Assembly (NCBI GenBank): GCA_045636705.1
Contig: JAZTYA010000029.1
Location: forward strand, 1-60,130
From: SFWF01 sp045636705
GTDB taxonomy: Bacteria > Bacillota > Clostridia > Oscillospirales > Acutalibacteraceae
DNA: 60,130 nucleotides
Reading direction: 5' to 3'
Both the position numbers and the translations under genes were made by a program. The notes under the pieces were generated by a model. The model saw only the letters and a program-made list of their open reading frames with translations. It ran no database searches and was not told where the DNA came from. Position 1 is the stretch's first letter. The number at the start of each line of letters is the position of its first letter. This document shows positions 16,574 to 25,861 of the stretch, piece after piece.

Positions 16574-17875
16574 ATGCTTAAAAGGATACTATACCTACTA
16601 TTGACGGTAGCAATTTGCTGCTCTTTTTCCTCCTGCTCAATTTTGGAAACCGATGGAGATGCGCTTCTTTCTCCACCAAGACTCGAAGGCGAGCTTTACT
16701 ATATTCAAGAGGCTTTAATCGACTATGCAGGGGAAGAGATTACCCTTAAATATCCAACTTCGGGAGATTATCGCTCGGCATTTGTCTTAAGGGATATAAA
16801 CGGCGACGGCCGTGAAGAGGCTTTTGCCTTTTACAGCAAAACCGAGGACTCGACCGTGACCATGCATATAAACGTTTTGTCTAAGGAAGACGAATGGAAG
16901 ACAAAAGGCGATATAGGTGTTGTCGGAAGCGGCATTGAAAAGGTGGTTTTCGGTGACCTTGCAGGCGACGGAGTTGAGGAAATTTCGGTTGGCTGGTCGA
17001 TATACGGTTCGGTTGACCGTCAGGTCGGCATTTATTCCTTTGACGGAAATATGCTAACCCAGCGCACGATGGAAAACTATACCGACTTTTTATCCATTGA
17101 TATTGATGACGACAAAACGAACGAACTTTTCGTTATAAACCTTAATCTTACCGACAAAACGGCTATAGCAAAGGCCATTTCGGTAAACGAGCAGGGTGTA
17201 GAGGAAAAGGGTGTCGTTGCTCTTGACGGAAGTGTTTCTTCCCACTATGCTCCGGTTTTATCAAAGTTGGCCGACGGACGACCTGCCGTTTACATTGATG
17301 CGGTAAAGGGAAGCGGCTCTTTGACCGAGATTGTTTGGTTTGAAGAGGACGGACTTAAAAGTGTTTGTGACAGCAAAACGGCGGTTACTTCGCTTACCTA
17401 TCGTCCGAGCGTTGTTGTGAGTCGCGACTTTAATAATGACGGCGTGCTCGATATACCCTTACAGAGTTTGCTTTTATCCACCAAGGACAAAGAAGATTTT
17501 GACAAGGTTTACGTTACCGACTGGAGCAACTTTGACGGCAAGGAAATAAAGACTGTCGTGTCGGCGTTTATGAACTATTCCGACGGATATTATATAACCA
17601 TTCCTGAGGGCCGTAAGGACAGGCTTCACTTGGCAAGAAAGACCGATTCAAGACTTAGAATCTTTTATTCTTATGACCCAAAGACAGGCACACAAGGAGC
17701 CGAGGTTTTCAGAGTGCTTGTCTTATCGCAGGTTGATTTTGATGCCGGCAAGGGACAGGGCTACAACGTTTTAAGAGAAAGAGGAAATCTCCACTTTTTA
17801 GCAAGAGTGTCAGAGAATAACGACCTTTTATTTACCGGCGAAGAGCTAAATATGAACTTCGGAATTATAGAATAG
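16574..17875 (+). CDS. Lipoprotein with FG-GAP/VCBS-like Asp-rich repeats
   Basis: The 433-residue product starts with a lipoprotein signal (MLKRILYLLLTVAIC, then FSSC with the lipid-carrying Cys at 21). The mature part contains several DxNGDG-like loops (DINGDGREE, DLAGDGVEE, DIDDDKTNE, DFNNDGVLD), resembling calcium-binding FG-GAP propeller blades. It should sit on the outer face of the membrane. Only 14 bases separate it from a response regulator gene, then a kinase, so a role as signal-sensing partner of that system is a reasonable inference. The exact family was not identified. Confidence 0.85.
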   Translation: MLKRILYLLLTVAICCSFSSCSILETDGDALLSPPRLEGELYYIQEALIDYAGEEITLKYPTSGDYRSAFVLRDINGDGREEAFAFYSKTEDSTVTMHINVLSKEDEWKTKGDIGVVGSGIEKVVFGDLAGDGVEEISVGWSIYGSVDRQVGIYSFDGNMLTQRTMENYTDFLSIDIDDDKTNELFVINLNLTDKTAIAKAISVNEQGVEEKGVVALDGSVSSHYAPVLSKLADGRPAVYIDAVKGSGSLTEIVWFEEDGLKSVCDSKTAVTSLTYRPSVVVSRDFNNDGVLDIPLQSLLLSTKDKEDFDKVYVTDWSNFDGKEIKTVVSAFMNYSDGYYITIPEGRKDRLHLARKTDSRLRIFYSYDPKTGTQGAEVFRVLVLSQVDFDAGKGQGYNVLRERGNLHFLARVSENNDLLFTGEELNMNFGIIE

Positions 17876-17889
17876 GGGGCAAAGAACAA

Positions 17890-18585
17890 ATGAAAAAGAT
17901 ACTTATAGTTGAGGACGAGGCCTCGATAAGAGAGTTTGAAGCTATAAACCTAAAAAGAGCAGGCTATACAACCGTTGAGGCAGGCTCGGGTGAAGAGGCG
18001 CTTAGCATTTTTGATTTAGAGCCCGATTTCGATATTGCACTTTTGGACATTTCTATGCCCGGAATGGACGGCTTTGAGCTTTGTAAGGAACTACGCCTTC
18101 GCACCTCGACCTTGGGAATTATTATGCTAACCGCGAGAACCCAAGAAATTGATAAGATAAACGGACTAACCATTGGCGCGGACGACTACATAACCAAGCC
18201 CTTTAGTCCGACCGAACTTCTTGCCCGTGTTGATTCTCTTTACAGAAGAGTTTCTGCAACCGCTACAAAACAGGAAAAGGTTTCGGATGAAATTATAATC
18301 GGAGATTTTGTTTTAAATCTTCGCCGTCACACCCTTAAAAAGAGGGGAGAAAATATCGAGCTTACACAGGTTGAGTTTCAACTTGTTGAATATTTCTTTA
18401 CCAATCCTGACGTTGCGCTCGACAGAACCGACATTTTAAACAAGGTTTGGGGAGACGACTATTTCGGCGAAGAAAAGATAGTTGACGTAAACATTCGAAG
18501 ACTCAGAATAAAAATCGAGGACGAGCCTTCTAATCCTAAACATTTGGTTACCGTTTGGGGTATGGGCTATAAGTGGAACAGTTAA
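17890..18585 (+). CDS. OmpR/PhoB-family response regulator
   Basis: This 231-residue protein has a receiver domain (residues 1-120) with acidic pocket E8/D9, phospho-acceptor D53 (LLDISMPGMDG), T81 and K103 (ITKPF). A winged-helix DNA-binding domain of OmpR type follows (ELTQVEFQLVEYF, then VDVNIRRLRIKIE and VWGMGYKW). It is encoded just before a histidine kinase gene, presumably its partner, and after a surface lipoprotein. Target genes cannot be read from the sequence. Confidence 0.94.
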   Translation: MKKILIVEDEASIREFEAINLKRAGYTTVEAGSGEEALSIFDLEPDFDIALLDISMPGMDGFELCKELRLRTSTLGIIMLTARTQEIDKINGLTIGADDYITKPFSPTELLARVDSLYRRVSATATKQEKVSDEIIIGDFVLNLRRHTLKKRGENIELTQVEFQLVEYFFTNPDVALDRTDILNKVWGDDYFGEEKIVDVNIRRLRIKIEDEPSNPKHLVTVWGMGYKWNS

Positions 18586-18609
18586 TTTAAAAAATTTTTT
18601 AAAAGGCAG

Positions 18610-20052
18610 GTGAAAAGGGTGGAACTTGAAATTAAGTTTAAAAGTGTTGCGTGGAAATGGATTCTTAACGTTTTCTTAGTTATGTTTTTGGTAATCGTCG
18701 TGCTTGAAGCCCTTTTCTGCGTGCTTATACATGCGTATTTTGTAAACAAGGTGCGCCTAAACGCTGAAGAGTACGGCAAGAGTTTTGTTTATATCCTTTC
18801 AAACGTTTCCGAAAGCGAATTTGTCACAATGGCGAGAAACTATTGCGAAGGCTTTGAGCACAAGGACAAGCTAGAGGTTCAGGTGCTTGATAAAAACGGA
18901 AAGGTTATAGTGACCACCACGGGATTTGTTCCAAGTGACACCGAAACGGCAGAATATCCTTTGGATGAAGACCAAGCAGTGCAACCCTATCATATCGGCA
19001 GAAGCTCGGTAGGAGAAAGGGTGCTAAGTCAAACCGAGGTTATAACCGACGCGTCGGGAAATAAAATCGGCTCGGTTAGATGGTTGGTTTCTCTTACCGA
19101 AATGAATCGCAGGGTCTTTTGGCTTTGCGTAATCGCGATTGGTATAGGTCTTGCAATTCTTTTAATTACGGGTTTCTTTGGAGCCTACTTTATCGCATCT
19201 ATTGTAAGGCCGGTAAGAAGTGTAAGCGATGCGGCAAGAAAGATAGCGATGGGCGATTTTGACGCAAAAATCGAAAACGCTCACAACAGCGAAATCGGCG
19301 AGCTTTGCGATTCAATCAACTTTATGGCTAGTGAACTAAAGGCCGCTGAAAATATGAAGAACGACTTTATTTCTTCGGTTTCGCACGAGCTTAGAACTCC
19401 GCTTACAGCTATTCGCGGCTGGGCAGAAACGGCAAAAATGTCGATAGGCTTTGACGAATCAACCGTTAACAAGGGCCTCGACGTAATTTTAAGCGAGTCG
19501 GAGCGACTTGGTGGCCTGGTTGAAGACCTTTTAGACTTTTCACGTATGCAGTCGGGCAAGCTAAGTCTTACCTTTAGCGAGTTCTCGATAGGCGCCATCT
19601 TGGCAGAAGCGGCTTCAATGTACGTTGAGCTTGCTCGCAAACAAAAGGTTGAGGTGTCTTATATTCCTTGCCGTGATGAGATTTTCTGCTTGGGCGATGC
19701 CAACCGTATAAAACAGGTGTTTATAAACGTTATTGACAACGCTTTAAAATATAACCAACCGGGTGGACAGATTATTATATCTCATAAAAGGGAAGAGGAA
19801 TGTGTCCAGATAACCGTAAGCGATACCGGTGTTGGTATTGCGGCGCAGGACCTTGACCGCGTAAAAGAAAAATTCTATAAAGCAAACAAGCAGGTCAGAG
19901 GTTCGGGAATTGGCCTTGCTGTTGCAGATGAAATTATAAAACAGCACAACGGTCTTTTGCTTGTTGACAGTACCGAAGGTGTCGGAACAACAGTTACGAT
20001 AGTTTTACCAATGGTGGAAAAGACCGAAGATATAAACGACGGCAACGTTTAA
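18610..20052 (+). CDS. Membrane sensor histidine kinase
   Basis: The 480-residue product has two membrane helices (about 17-41 and 168-193) enclosing an extracellular sensor of about 125 residues, then a HAMP linker and HisKA with H259 (SVSHELRTPLTAIRGW). The HATPase domain has an N box (N377 in VIDNALKYN), G1 (DTGVGIA) and G2 (GSGIGLAVADEI). GTG at 18610 is given as start, but GTG at 18619 is better spaced from AGGCAGGTG and may be the true one. The extracellular domain may read the neighbouring lipoprotein. Confidence 0.93.
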   Translation: MKRVELEIKFKSVAWKWILNVFLVMFLVIVVLEALFCVLIHAYFVNKVRLNAEEYGKSFVYILSNVSESEFVTMARNYCEGFEHKDKLEVQVLDKNGKVIVTTTGFVPSDTETAEYPLDEDQAVQPYHIGRSSVGERVLSQTEVITDASGNKIGSVRWLVSLTEMNRRVFWLCVIAIGIGLAILLITGFFGAYFIASIVRPVRSVSDAARKIAMGDFDAKIENAHNSEIGELCDSINFMASELKAAENMKNDFISSVSHELRTPLTAIRGWAETAKMSIGFDESTVNKGLDVILSESERLGGLVEDLLDFSRMQSGKLSLTFSEFSIGAILAEAASMYVELARKQKVEVSYIPCRDEIFCLGDANRIKQVFINVIDNALKYNQPGGQIIISHKREEECVQITVSDTGVGIAAQDLDRVKEKFYKANKQVRGSGIGLAVADEIIKQHNGLLLVDSTEGVGTTVTIVLPMVEKTEDINDGNV

Positions 20053-20067
20053 CTTAAGGAGTAGAAA

Positions 20068-21054
20068 ATGAGTAGTCTTAAAAAGACAAGCATAGGCGGA
20101 CAGGCCTTAATAGAAGGCATTATGATGCGTGGCCCCAAAAAGACCGTTATGGCGGTTCGCAAAAAGGACGGCAGCATAGAAATTGTCCCAAAGGATATAA
20201 AAAGCTTAAAAGAAAAATACAAGTTTTTAGGGTTCCCCGTTATTCGCGGTGTAGTCGGTTTTGTTGAGTCGATGCTCGTAGGCTACAAGGCGATGATGGA
20301 TTCGGCAGAGATTTCGGGTTACCTTGATGAAGAAGAAATTAAGGGAAACTCCGCAAAAGAAACCGGGGATGAAAACAAGCCCGAAGAACAAGACAAAAAG
20401 CAAAAAACACTTTTTACAACCATAATAATGGTTATAGCTACCGTTTTGGCGGTAATTTTAAGCATAGGTTTGTTTATCTATTTGCCCTCGCTTGCTTTTA
20501 AGGGAATAAACTACCTAGCAGGTGGAAGCCTTTCTTCCATTCAGGCGGTTTTTGAGGGTGTGCTAAAGATTTTAATATTTATAGGCTATATGGCGGCGGT
20601 GTCGCAGCTTCCCGATATTAAGAGGGTTTACCGCTACCACGGAGCAGAGCACAAGACCATCTTCTGTTACGAGGCGGGACTTCCTTTGACGGTTGAGAAC
20701 GTTAAAACACAAAAAAGATTTCATCCCCGTTGCGGAACCTCCTTTATGATACTTATGTTAATCGTAAGTATTGCCGTAACACTCCTGCTTGATGCAGTTT
20801 TGCCGGGCTTAAAAACAGTTTTGTGGCTTCGCACCATAATTAAGCTTTTGTTGGTTCCTTTAATTTGCGGACTAGGCTATGAGCTTATTAAAATTTGCGG
20901 AAAATATGATAATTTTGTTACAAGAATTATTGCTTATCCAGGTCTTTTGGTTCAACACTTGACCGTTTATGAGCCTGACGACGGCATGATAGAAATAGCT
21001 ATTGCGGCTATGACTCCCGTTATTCCCGAAAACGAGGAAGAGGATAAATGGTAA
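20068..21054 (+). CDS. DUF1385 membrane protein (YqhQ-like)
   Basis: The start SIGGQALIEGIMMRGPKKTVMAVR is the signature of the DUF1385 family (B. subtilis YqhQ). An acidic, Lys/Glu-rich insert at about residues 92-115 precedes several membrane helices (about 118-145, 155-180, 222-245, 250-275). Conserved YHGAEHKTIFCYEAG and FHPRCGTSF suggest metal binding by His/Cys. The biochemical role is unknown. It overlaps prmC by 7 bases, and in many clostridia the family lies beside prmC-prfA; here prfA is not adjacent. Confidence 0.9.
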   Translation: MSSLKKTSIGGQALIEGIMMRGPKKTVMAVRKKDGSIEIVPKDIKSLKEKYKFLGFPVIRGVVGFVESMLVGYKAMMDSAEISGYLDEEEIKGNSAKETGDENKPEEQDKKQKTLFTTIIMVIATVLAVILSIGLFIYLPSLAFKGINYLAGGSLSSIQAVFEGVLKILIFIGYMAAVSQLPDIKRVYRYHGAEHKTIFCYEAGLPLTVENVKTQKRFHPRCGTSFMILMLIVSIAVTLLLDAVLPGLKTVLWLRTIIKLLLVPLICGLGYELIKICGKYDNFVTRIIAYPGLLVQHLTVYEPDDGMIEIAIAAMTPVIPENEEEDKW

Positions 21055-21872
21055 GCGTCAATACGGCTTTAAAACATCTCGAAAAAGAGCTTTGCAAAAT
21101 TTCAGACGAGGCTTTAAACGAGGCAAAGAGAATACTTGGCTTTGTTTTAGAAACCGAGCCTTCACGACTGTCTTTTTCAGATGCCGAGGTTGACTTAAAG
21201 AAACTCGACAAGATAATAAACCGACGAAAAAAAGGCGAGCCTTTACAGTATATTTTGGGCAAGTGGTGGTTTTACGACGGCGAGTTTTATGTTGGCAAAG
21301 GCGTCCTTATTCCAAGGCAAGACACCGAAACGGTAGTTGATACGGCGCTTGACTTTATAAATAAAAACGACAAGCTATCGGTCGCAGACCTTTGTGCAGG
21401 AAGTGGCGCTATCGGAATTAGTATTGCGGCAAAAAGGCAAAATGTTTCGGTTACTTTAGTAGAAAAATATGCCGCGGCTTTTAAATATTTAGAAAAAAAC
21501 ATTGAGCTTAATAAAACGTCCAACGCAAGCCCTATAAAGGCAGACGTTACAAAAAAGGCCTTTGGCAGATACGACATTATAGTAAGCAATCCGCCTTATA
21601 TCACGGGCACGGATATGAAGGGCTTGTCAAAGGAAGTAAAAAGAGAGCCTGAAACGGCCCTTTACGGCGGAGAAGACGGACTTTACTTTTATAAAACGAT
21701 TACAAAGATTTGGGCGCCAACCCTTAAAAAAGGCGGCAAGCTAATCTTTGAATTAGGCATAGGTCAGGCGGTTGAGGTGGAGCAAATCTTGAAGGATGCA
21801 GGCTTTACGGAAATTGGCACGGCAAAAGACCTAGGCGGTGTGCAAAGGGTAATTTTTGGGACACTAAATTAG
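21048..21872 (+). CDS. prmC: Release factor glutamine methyltransferase
   Basis: PrmC N5-methylates the glutamine of the GGQ motif in release factors RF1 and RF2. The 274-residue product has a helical N-domain, the connector YILGKWWFYDGEFYVGKGVL, the SAM loop DLCAGSGAIGISIA and the catalytic IIVSNPPYI. It overlaps the DUF1385 gene by 7 bases, so the two are co-translated. The release factor gene it usually accompanies is missing from this position. Confidence 0.93.
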   Translation: MVSVNTALKHLEKELCKISDEALNEAKRILGFVLETEPSRLSFSDAEVDLKKLDKIINRRKKGEPLQYILGKWWFYDGEFYVGKGVLIPRQDTETVVDTALDFINKNDKLSVADLCAGSGAIGISIAAKRQNVSVTLVEKYAAAFKYLEKNIELNKTSNASPIKADVTKKAFGRYDIIVSNPPYITGTDMKGLSKEVKREPETALYGGEDGLYFYKTITKIWAPTLKKGGKLIFELGIGQAVEVEQILKDAGFTEIGTAKDLGGVQRVIFGTLN

Positions 21873-21914
21873 ATATAATGAGTATAACAAATTAATATAA
21901 AGGTGGTAAAAATT

Positions 21915-23006
21915 ATGTCAGAAGATAAAAGCAAAGCATTAGCGACGGCGCTTTCACAAATTGAAAAACAGTTCGGTCAGGGTGCGGTTATGCGCCTTGG
22001 CGAAAATATGTCACTAGCGGTTGAGCACATCCGCACAGGCTCTATTTCTCTTGATACCGCTTTAGGTATAGGCGGTGTTCCGAGAGGAAGAATCGTAGAA
22101 ATTTACGGACCTGAATCTTCGGGTAAAACAACCGTGGCTCTCCACGTTGTAGCCGAGGCTCAAAAGACAGGCGGCACCGCAGCGTTTATCGACGTTGAGC
22201 ATGCACTTGACCCTGTTTATGCCAAGAATTTAGGTGTTGATATTGATTCACTTTTAGTTTCACAGCCCGACACAGGAGAGCAGGCGCTCGAAATTACCGA
22301 GGCACTCGTTCGCTCAGGCGCTATCGACGTTGTTGTTATCGACTCGGTTGCAGCGTTAGTTCCAAAGGCAGAAATCGAAGGTGAAATGGGTGACAACCAC
22401 GTTGGCCTTCACGCTCGCCTTATGTCACAGTCGCTTCGTAAACTTGCGGGCGCAATTTCAAAGTCGAACTGCGTTGCAATTTTCATAAACCAGCTTCGTG
22501 ACAAAATCGGCGTTATTTACGGAAGTTCCGAAACCACCACAGGCGGTAGAGCGCTTAAGTTCTATGCCTCTGTTCGTATTGACGTAAGACGCGTAGAAAC
22601 CATTAAATCGGGTGGAGAAATGATAGGTTCTCGTACTCGCGCAAAGGTTATTAAGAACAAGGTTGCGCCACCCTTCCGTGAGGCAGAGTTCGACATCATG
22701 TACGGCCGCGGCATTTCTCATACAGGCGAGCTTGTTGATATGGGTGTTAAGTTTGACGTTTTACGCCGTTCGGGAGCTTGGTTCTATTATGGTGAAACAA
22801 GACTTGCTCAGGGCAGAGATAACGTGAAGCTTCTCTTTGAGGAAAACCCCGAACTCGCAAAAGAAATTGAAGAAAAGCTTATTGCGGCTATGAATGCAAC
22901 CCCTGAAGAGCGTGCTACTATGGCAGAGCCTTCTGCTGCTGTTGATACTACACCTGCAGCGCCTCAGAGAAAAAAGGTTAATATTAACATCGCGGTAGAC
23001 GACTAA
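21915..23006 (+). CDS. recA: Recombinase A
   Basis: RecA drives homologous strand exchange and LexA cleavage. The 363-residue product has Walker A (GPESSGKTT), Walker B (VVVIDSVAALVP), the L2 region (FINQLRDKIGVIYGSSETT) and an acidic tail end. The ATG at 21915 lies about 8 bases after AAAGGTGG; an upstream in-frame GTG (21903) falls inside that site. No GAAC-N4-GTTC LexA box was seen in the short upstream gap. TATAAT at 21874-21879 may be its -10. It overlaps recX by one base. Confidence 0.97.
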   Translation: MSEDKSKALATALSQIEKQFGQGAVMRLGENMSLAVEHIRTGSISLDTALGIGGVPRGRIVEIYGPESSGKTTVALHVVAEAQKTGGTAAFIDVEHALDPVYAKNLGVDIDSLLVSQPDTGEQALEITEALVRSGAIDVVVIDSVAALVPKAEIEGEMGDNHVGLHARLMSQSLRKLAGAISKSNCVAIFINQLRDKIGVIYGSSETTTGGRALKFYASVRIDVRRVETIKSGGEMIGSRTRAKVIKNKVAPPFREAEFDIMYGRGISHTGELVDMGVKFDVLRRSGAWFYYGETRLAQGRDNVKLLFEENPELAKEIEEKLIAAMNATPEERATMAEPSAAVDTTPAAPQRKKVNINIAVDD

Positions 23007-23626
23007 TGAAAATCTTATCCGTAACAAGTAGGAGAAAGGGTTTATCCTTAGTAACGACCGAGGACGGCAGAGAGCTTTTGCTCGACACCGAACTGCTTGC
23101 CTTAAAGGGTATAGCGGCAAACAGTCAAATAGAGGACTTGGAAAAGCTTATATTTGACTCGGATTTTAAAAGGGCAAAAAGCCGTGCTCTTTGGTACTTG
23201 TCCCGTCGTGACCACTCCGAAAAGGAACTTCAAGATAAGCTTATAAAGGGTGGCTTTTCACAGAAGGTTTCCATCATAGCGGTTGAACGAATGCGCGAGA
23301 TGGGCCTTGTGGATGATTACAAATTTGCTAAAAGGTTTTATGAGCAGATTGTTGTTTACGGTCACTCCTCTGCAAAAGAGGCAACGTATAAACTTAAGCT
23401 TAAGGGGATAAATCCCGAAATAATCAAGGAAGTAGCAGAGGAAAACTCTTTCGACGAAAGTGAAAATATAAAGGTTTTAATAGAAAGAAAATATGCAAAC
23501 CGTTTAAATACGCCAAAGGACGTAGAAAAGGTGTTTGCTGCGCTTGTTCGAAAAGGCTTTTCCTTTTCGGACGTAAGAAAAGCGCTTAAAGAATATAGCG
23601 AAGAACTCGAATGTGAGGATTTTTAA
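23006..23626 (+). CDS. recX: Regulatory protein RecX
   Basis: RecX caps RecA filaments and limits their activity. This 206-residue product shows the repeated three-helix RecX pattern: ALWYLSRRDHSEKELQDKLIKGGF, VDDYKFAKRFYEQ, and the later LIERKYANRLNTPKDVEKVFAALVRKGFSF. It overlaps recA by one base upstream and rimO by one base downstream, so the three genes form a tightly coupled unit. Confidence 0.92.
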   Translation: MKILSVTSRRKGLSLVTTEDGRELLLDTELLALKGIAANSQIEDLEKLIFDSDFKRAKSRALWYLSRRDHSEKELQDKLIKGGFSQKVSIIAVERMREMGLVDDYKFAKRFYEQIVVYGHSSAKEATYKLKLKGINPEIIKEVAEENSFDESENIKVLIERKYANRLNTPKDVEKVFAALVRKGFSFSDVRKALKEYSEELECEDF

Positions 23627-24963
23627 TGTATAAGGTAAGCGTGGTATCCTTAGGATGCCCCAAAAATCAGGTTGATGCAGAGTGCATACTTGCCTATTTG
23701 TCAAAGGGTGGATTTGAGATTACCCCTGTTGAGGCGGAGGCCGATGCGATTATTATTAACACCTGTGGATTTATTGCCGACGCCAAGGCCGAGGCAATTG
23801 AAAACATTTTAGAATGCGCTCAGTATAAAAACGAAGGGGCTTTAAAAGCGTTAATCGTTACAGGTTGCCTTGCAGAGCGTTATAAGGACGATATAACCGC
23901 GGAAATCCCCGAGGTTGATTTGGTGGTAGGAATAGGGTCTAACAAGGATATAGCCCGCCTTACAAAAGAGGCGATAGAGGGTAAGGCTCAAAACGCTTAC
24001 GGCGAAAAGTGTGAGCTTGACCTTAATGCCGAAAGAATTCTTGGCGGACTTCCCTTTACCTCATATATTAAAATTGCAGACGGATGCGACAACTGTTGCA
24101 CCTACTGTGCAATTCCGAATATTCGCGGTCGTTTTAGAAGCAGAAAAATGGAAGATATTATTGCTGAGGCTAAAAGTTTAGCCGCTAAAGGCACTACCGA
24201 GCTTATCGTCGTAGCGCAGGACACCACCGCCTACGGCACCGACCTTTACGGCAAACAAATGCTACCAAAACTTTTAAACGAGCTTTCAAAGATAGAAGAA
24301 ATTCATTGGATAAGAACCCTTTATACATATCCTGAAAAAATAACCGACGAGCTTTTAGAGGAAATCTCGACAAACGACAAGCTTGTTAAATATTTGGACA
24401 TTCCCATTCAGCATGCAGATAAAGAAATTTTGAAAAGAATGAACCGAAAGGGAGATGCTGCTTCCCTTATAAAAACAATAAATAATATAAGGGAAAAGGT
24501 TCCGGGAATAACCCTTCGCACCACCCTTATAACAGGTTTTCCCGGTGAAACCGACGAGCAGTTTGCAACCTTGCACGAGTTTGTAAAGCAGATGCGGTTT
24601 GACCGACTTGGATGCTTTGCTTATTCAGAGGAAGAAGACACCCCTGCGGCAGGTTTTGAAAATCAGGTTCCCGTGCAGACAAGACAGGACCGACTTGAAC
24701 TTATAATGGCCGACCAAATGACCATAGCCGAAGAGAAAAACCGGGAAAAAATCGGCAAGGTAACCGAGGTTTTAATTGAAGGCTGGGACGACTATATTAA
24801 ATGCTATTTTGGTCGTAGCCCGTGGGACGCTCCCGAAATAGACGGAAAGGTCTTTTTCACATCGGATGAGCCGTTAGTCCTTGGCGGATATGCTTGCGTT
24901 TTAATAAATGACTGTTTAGAATACGATTTATTAGGAGAGAAAATAGATGAACCTACCGAATAA
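23626..24963 (+). CDS. rimO: Ribosomal protein S12 methylthiotransferase
   Basis: RimO attaches a methylthio group to an aspartate of ribosomal protein S12 through radical SAM chemistry. The 445-residue product has the N-terminal UPF0004 domain with cluster cysteines (SLGCPKNQVDAE, INTCGF, TGCLAER), the radical SAM motif CDNCCTYC (CxxxCxxC), and a C-terminal TRAM domain. The RimO-type N-terminus distinguishes it from MiaB. It overlaps pgsA by 17 bases. Confidence 0.95.
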   Translation: MYKVSVVSLGCPKNQVDAECILAYLSKGGFEITPVEAEADAIIINTCGFIADAKAEAIENILECAQYKNEGALKALIVTGCLAERYKDDITAEIPEVDLVVGIGSNKDIARLTKEAIEGKAQNAYGEKCELDLNAERILGGLPFTSYIKIADGCDNCCTYCAIPNIRGRFRSRKMEDIIAEAKSLAAKGTTELIVVAQDTTAYGTDLYGKQMLPKLLNELSKIEEIHWIRTLYTYPEKITDELLEEISTNDKLVKYLDIPIQHADKEILKRMNRKGDAASLIKTINNIREKVPGITLRTTLITGFPGETDEQFATLHEFVKQMRFDRLGCFAYSEEEDTPAAGFENQVPVQTRQDRLELIMADQMTIAEEKNREKIGKVTEVLIEGWDDYIKCYFGRSPWDAPEIDGKVFFTSDEPLVLGGYACVLINDCLEYDLLGEKIDEPTE

Positions 24964-25546
24964 ACTTACCGTGCTTCGTGTAATTTTAACCCCGATTTTT
25001 ATGGTAACACTTTTGTGGGATTTTAAGTTTCACTATGCCGTATCGTTGCTTATATTCATTGTAGCATCCCTTACTGATATGCTTGACGGCAAAATCGCAA
25101 GAAGCAGAGGGCTTGTTACCGACTTTGGGAAGTTTTTAGACCCATTGGCAGACAAGATGCTTACCACCGCCGCTTTTTTAGGATTTATCCCGTTAGGCAT
25201 CGGCGCAGGCGTTGTTTGGATGGCGTTTATAGTGCTTTTCCGCGAGTTTGCAATTTCTTCTATAAGACTCATTGCAGTTTCCTCAGGCGGAAAGGTAATT
25301 GCCGCAAACATTTGGGGCAAGCTTAAAACCGTTTTCCAAATGATAGCAATAATTTTTGCTTTGACCGCAAAGCTTGCAGAAGAGGTGTTGGCTTTTGCTA
25401 AAATTGATGCCGGCCTCCTTGCAGATATCAGCGCAGTTTTAAGTGTTGCAACCACCGTTCTTTTGTGGATTTCAACCATTCTTTGCATAATTTCGGGCGC
25501 AGTTTATCTAGCAGACAACAAAGAGATTTTAAAAGACACAAAATAA
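24947..25546 (+). CDS. pgsA: CDP-diacylglycerol-glycerol-3-phosphate 3-phosphatidyltransferase
   Basis: This membrane enzyme makes phosphatidylglycerol phosphate, the precursor of phosphatidylglycerol. The 199-residue product carries the full CDP-alcohol phosphotransferase motif D-x2-DG-x2-AR-x8-G-x3-D-x3-D (from DMLDGKIAR to FLDPLADK, residues about 44-70) and five or six membrane helices. Its start overlaps the end of rimO by 17 bases. The rimO-pgsA pairing is common in Firmicutes. Confidence 0.94.
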   Translation: MNLPNKLTVLRVILTPIFMVTLLWDFKFHYAVSLLIFIVASLTDMLDGKIARSRGLVTDFGKFLDPLADKMLTTAAFLGFIPLGIGAGVVWMAFIVLFREFAISSIRLIAVSSGGKVIAANIWGKLKTVFQMIAIIFALTAKLAEEVLAFAKIDAGLLADISAVLSVATTVLLWISTILCIISGAVYLADNKEILKDTK

Positions 25547-25549
25547 GAC

Positions 25550-25577
25550 TTGCTAAATTTTAAAAAAAGCATATAAT
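25550..25577 (+). promoter_or_regulatory. Promoter of the T-box leader
   Basis: TTGCTA (25550-25555) and TATAAT (25572-25577) are 16 bases apart. Transcription would start near 25584, just ahead of T-box stem I. Confidence 0.75.
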
Positions 25578-25583
25578 ATATAT

Positions 25584-25838
25584 AGAAATATTTAAATGCG
25601 TTAATCGGGTAGAGTAGCATTTTAAATCTACGGCAGAGAGAGGACTCCATCGGCTGAAAGGGTTCTTCGTTCAGAGAAAATGTGAAGTGCACCCGCTAGC
25701 ACACTAAGGGGAAATATTAGTATCCTTGGTGCGAAGAGGTCGCGTTAAGACTTTAAAAGACACAAACAGGAGTGGAACCGCGGTATTTATCGCCTCCGTA
25801 GGACTAATTATTGGTCCTACGGGGCGTGTTGTTTTTTT
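25584..25838 (+). promoter_or_regulatory. T-box leader, cysteine-specific
   Basis: The hallmark AGTGGAACCGCGGT is at 25771-25784. A terminator follows (arms 25791-25805 and 25813-25825, T run to 25838), and its 5' arm overlaps the antiterminator bulge region, as T-boxes require. In the 3' side of stem I the candidate specifier codon is TGC (25688-25690), read by tRNA-Cys and followed by A. Uncharged tRNA-Cys would thus turn on the downstream cysE-cysS genes. The 5' boundary is estimated from the promoter. Confidence 0.93.
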
Positions 25839-25861
25839 AAGATATTTTTGAGGAGTAAATT

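Noticed and set aside
21873..21914. LexA operator in front of recA
   Set aside because: No GAAC-N4-GTTC or close variant is present in the short gap; control may be from further upstream.
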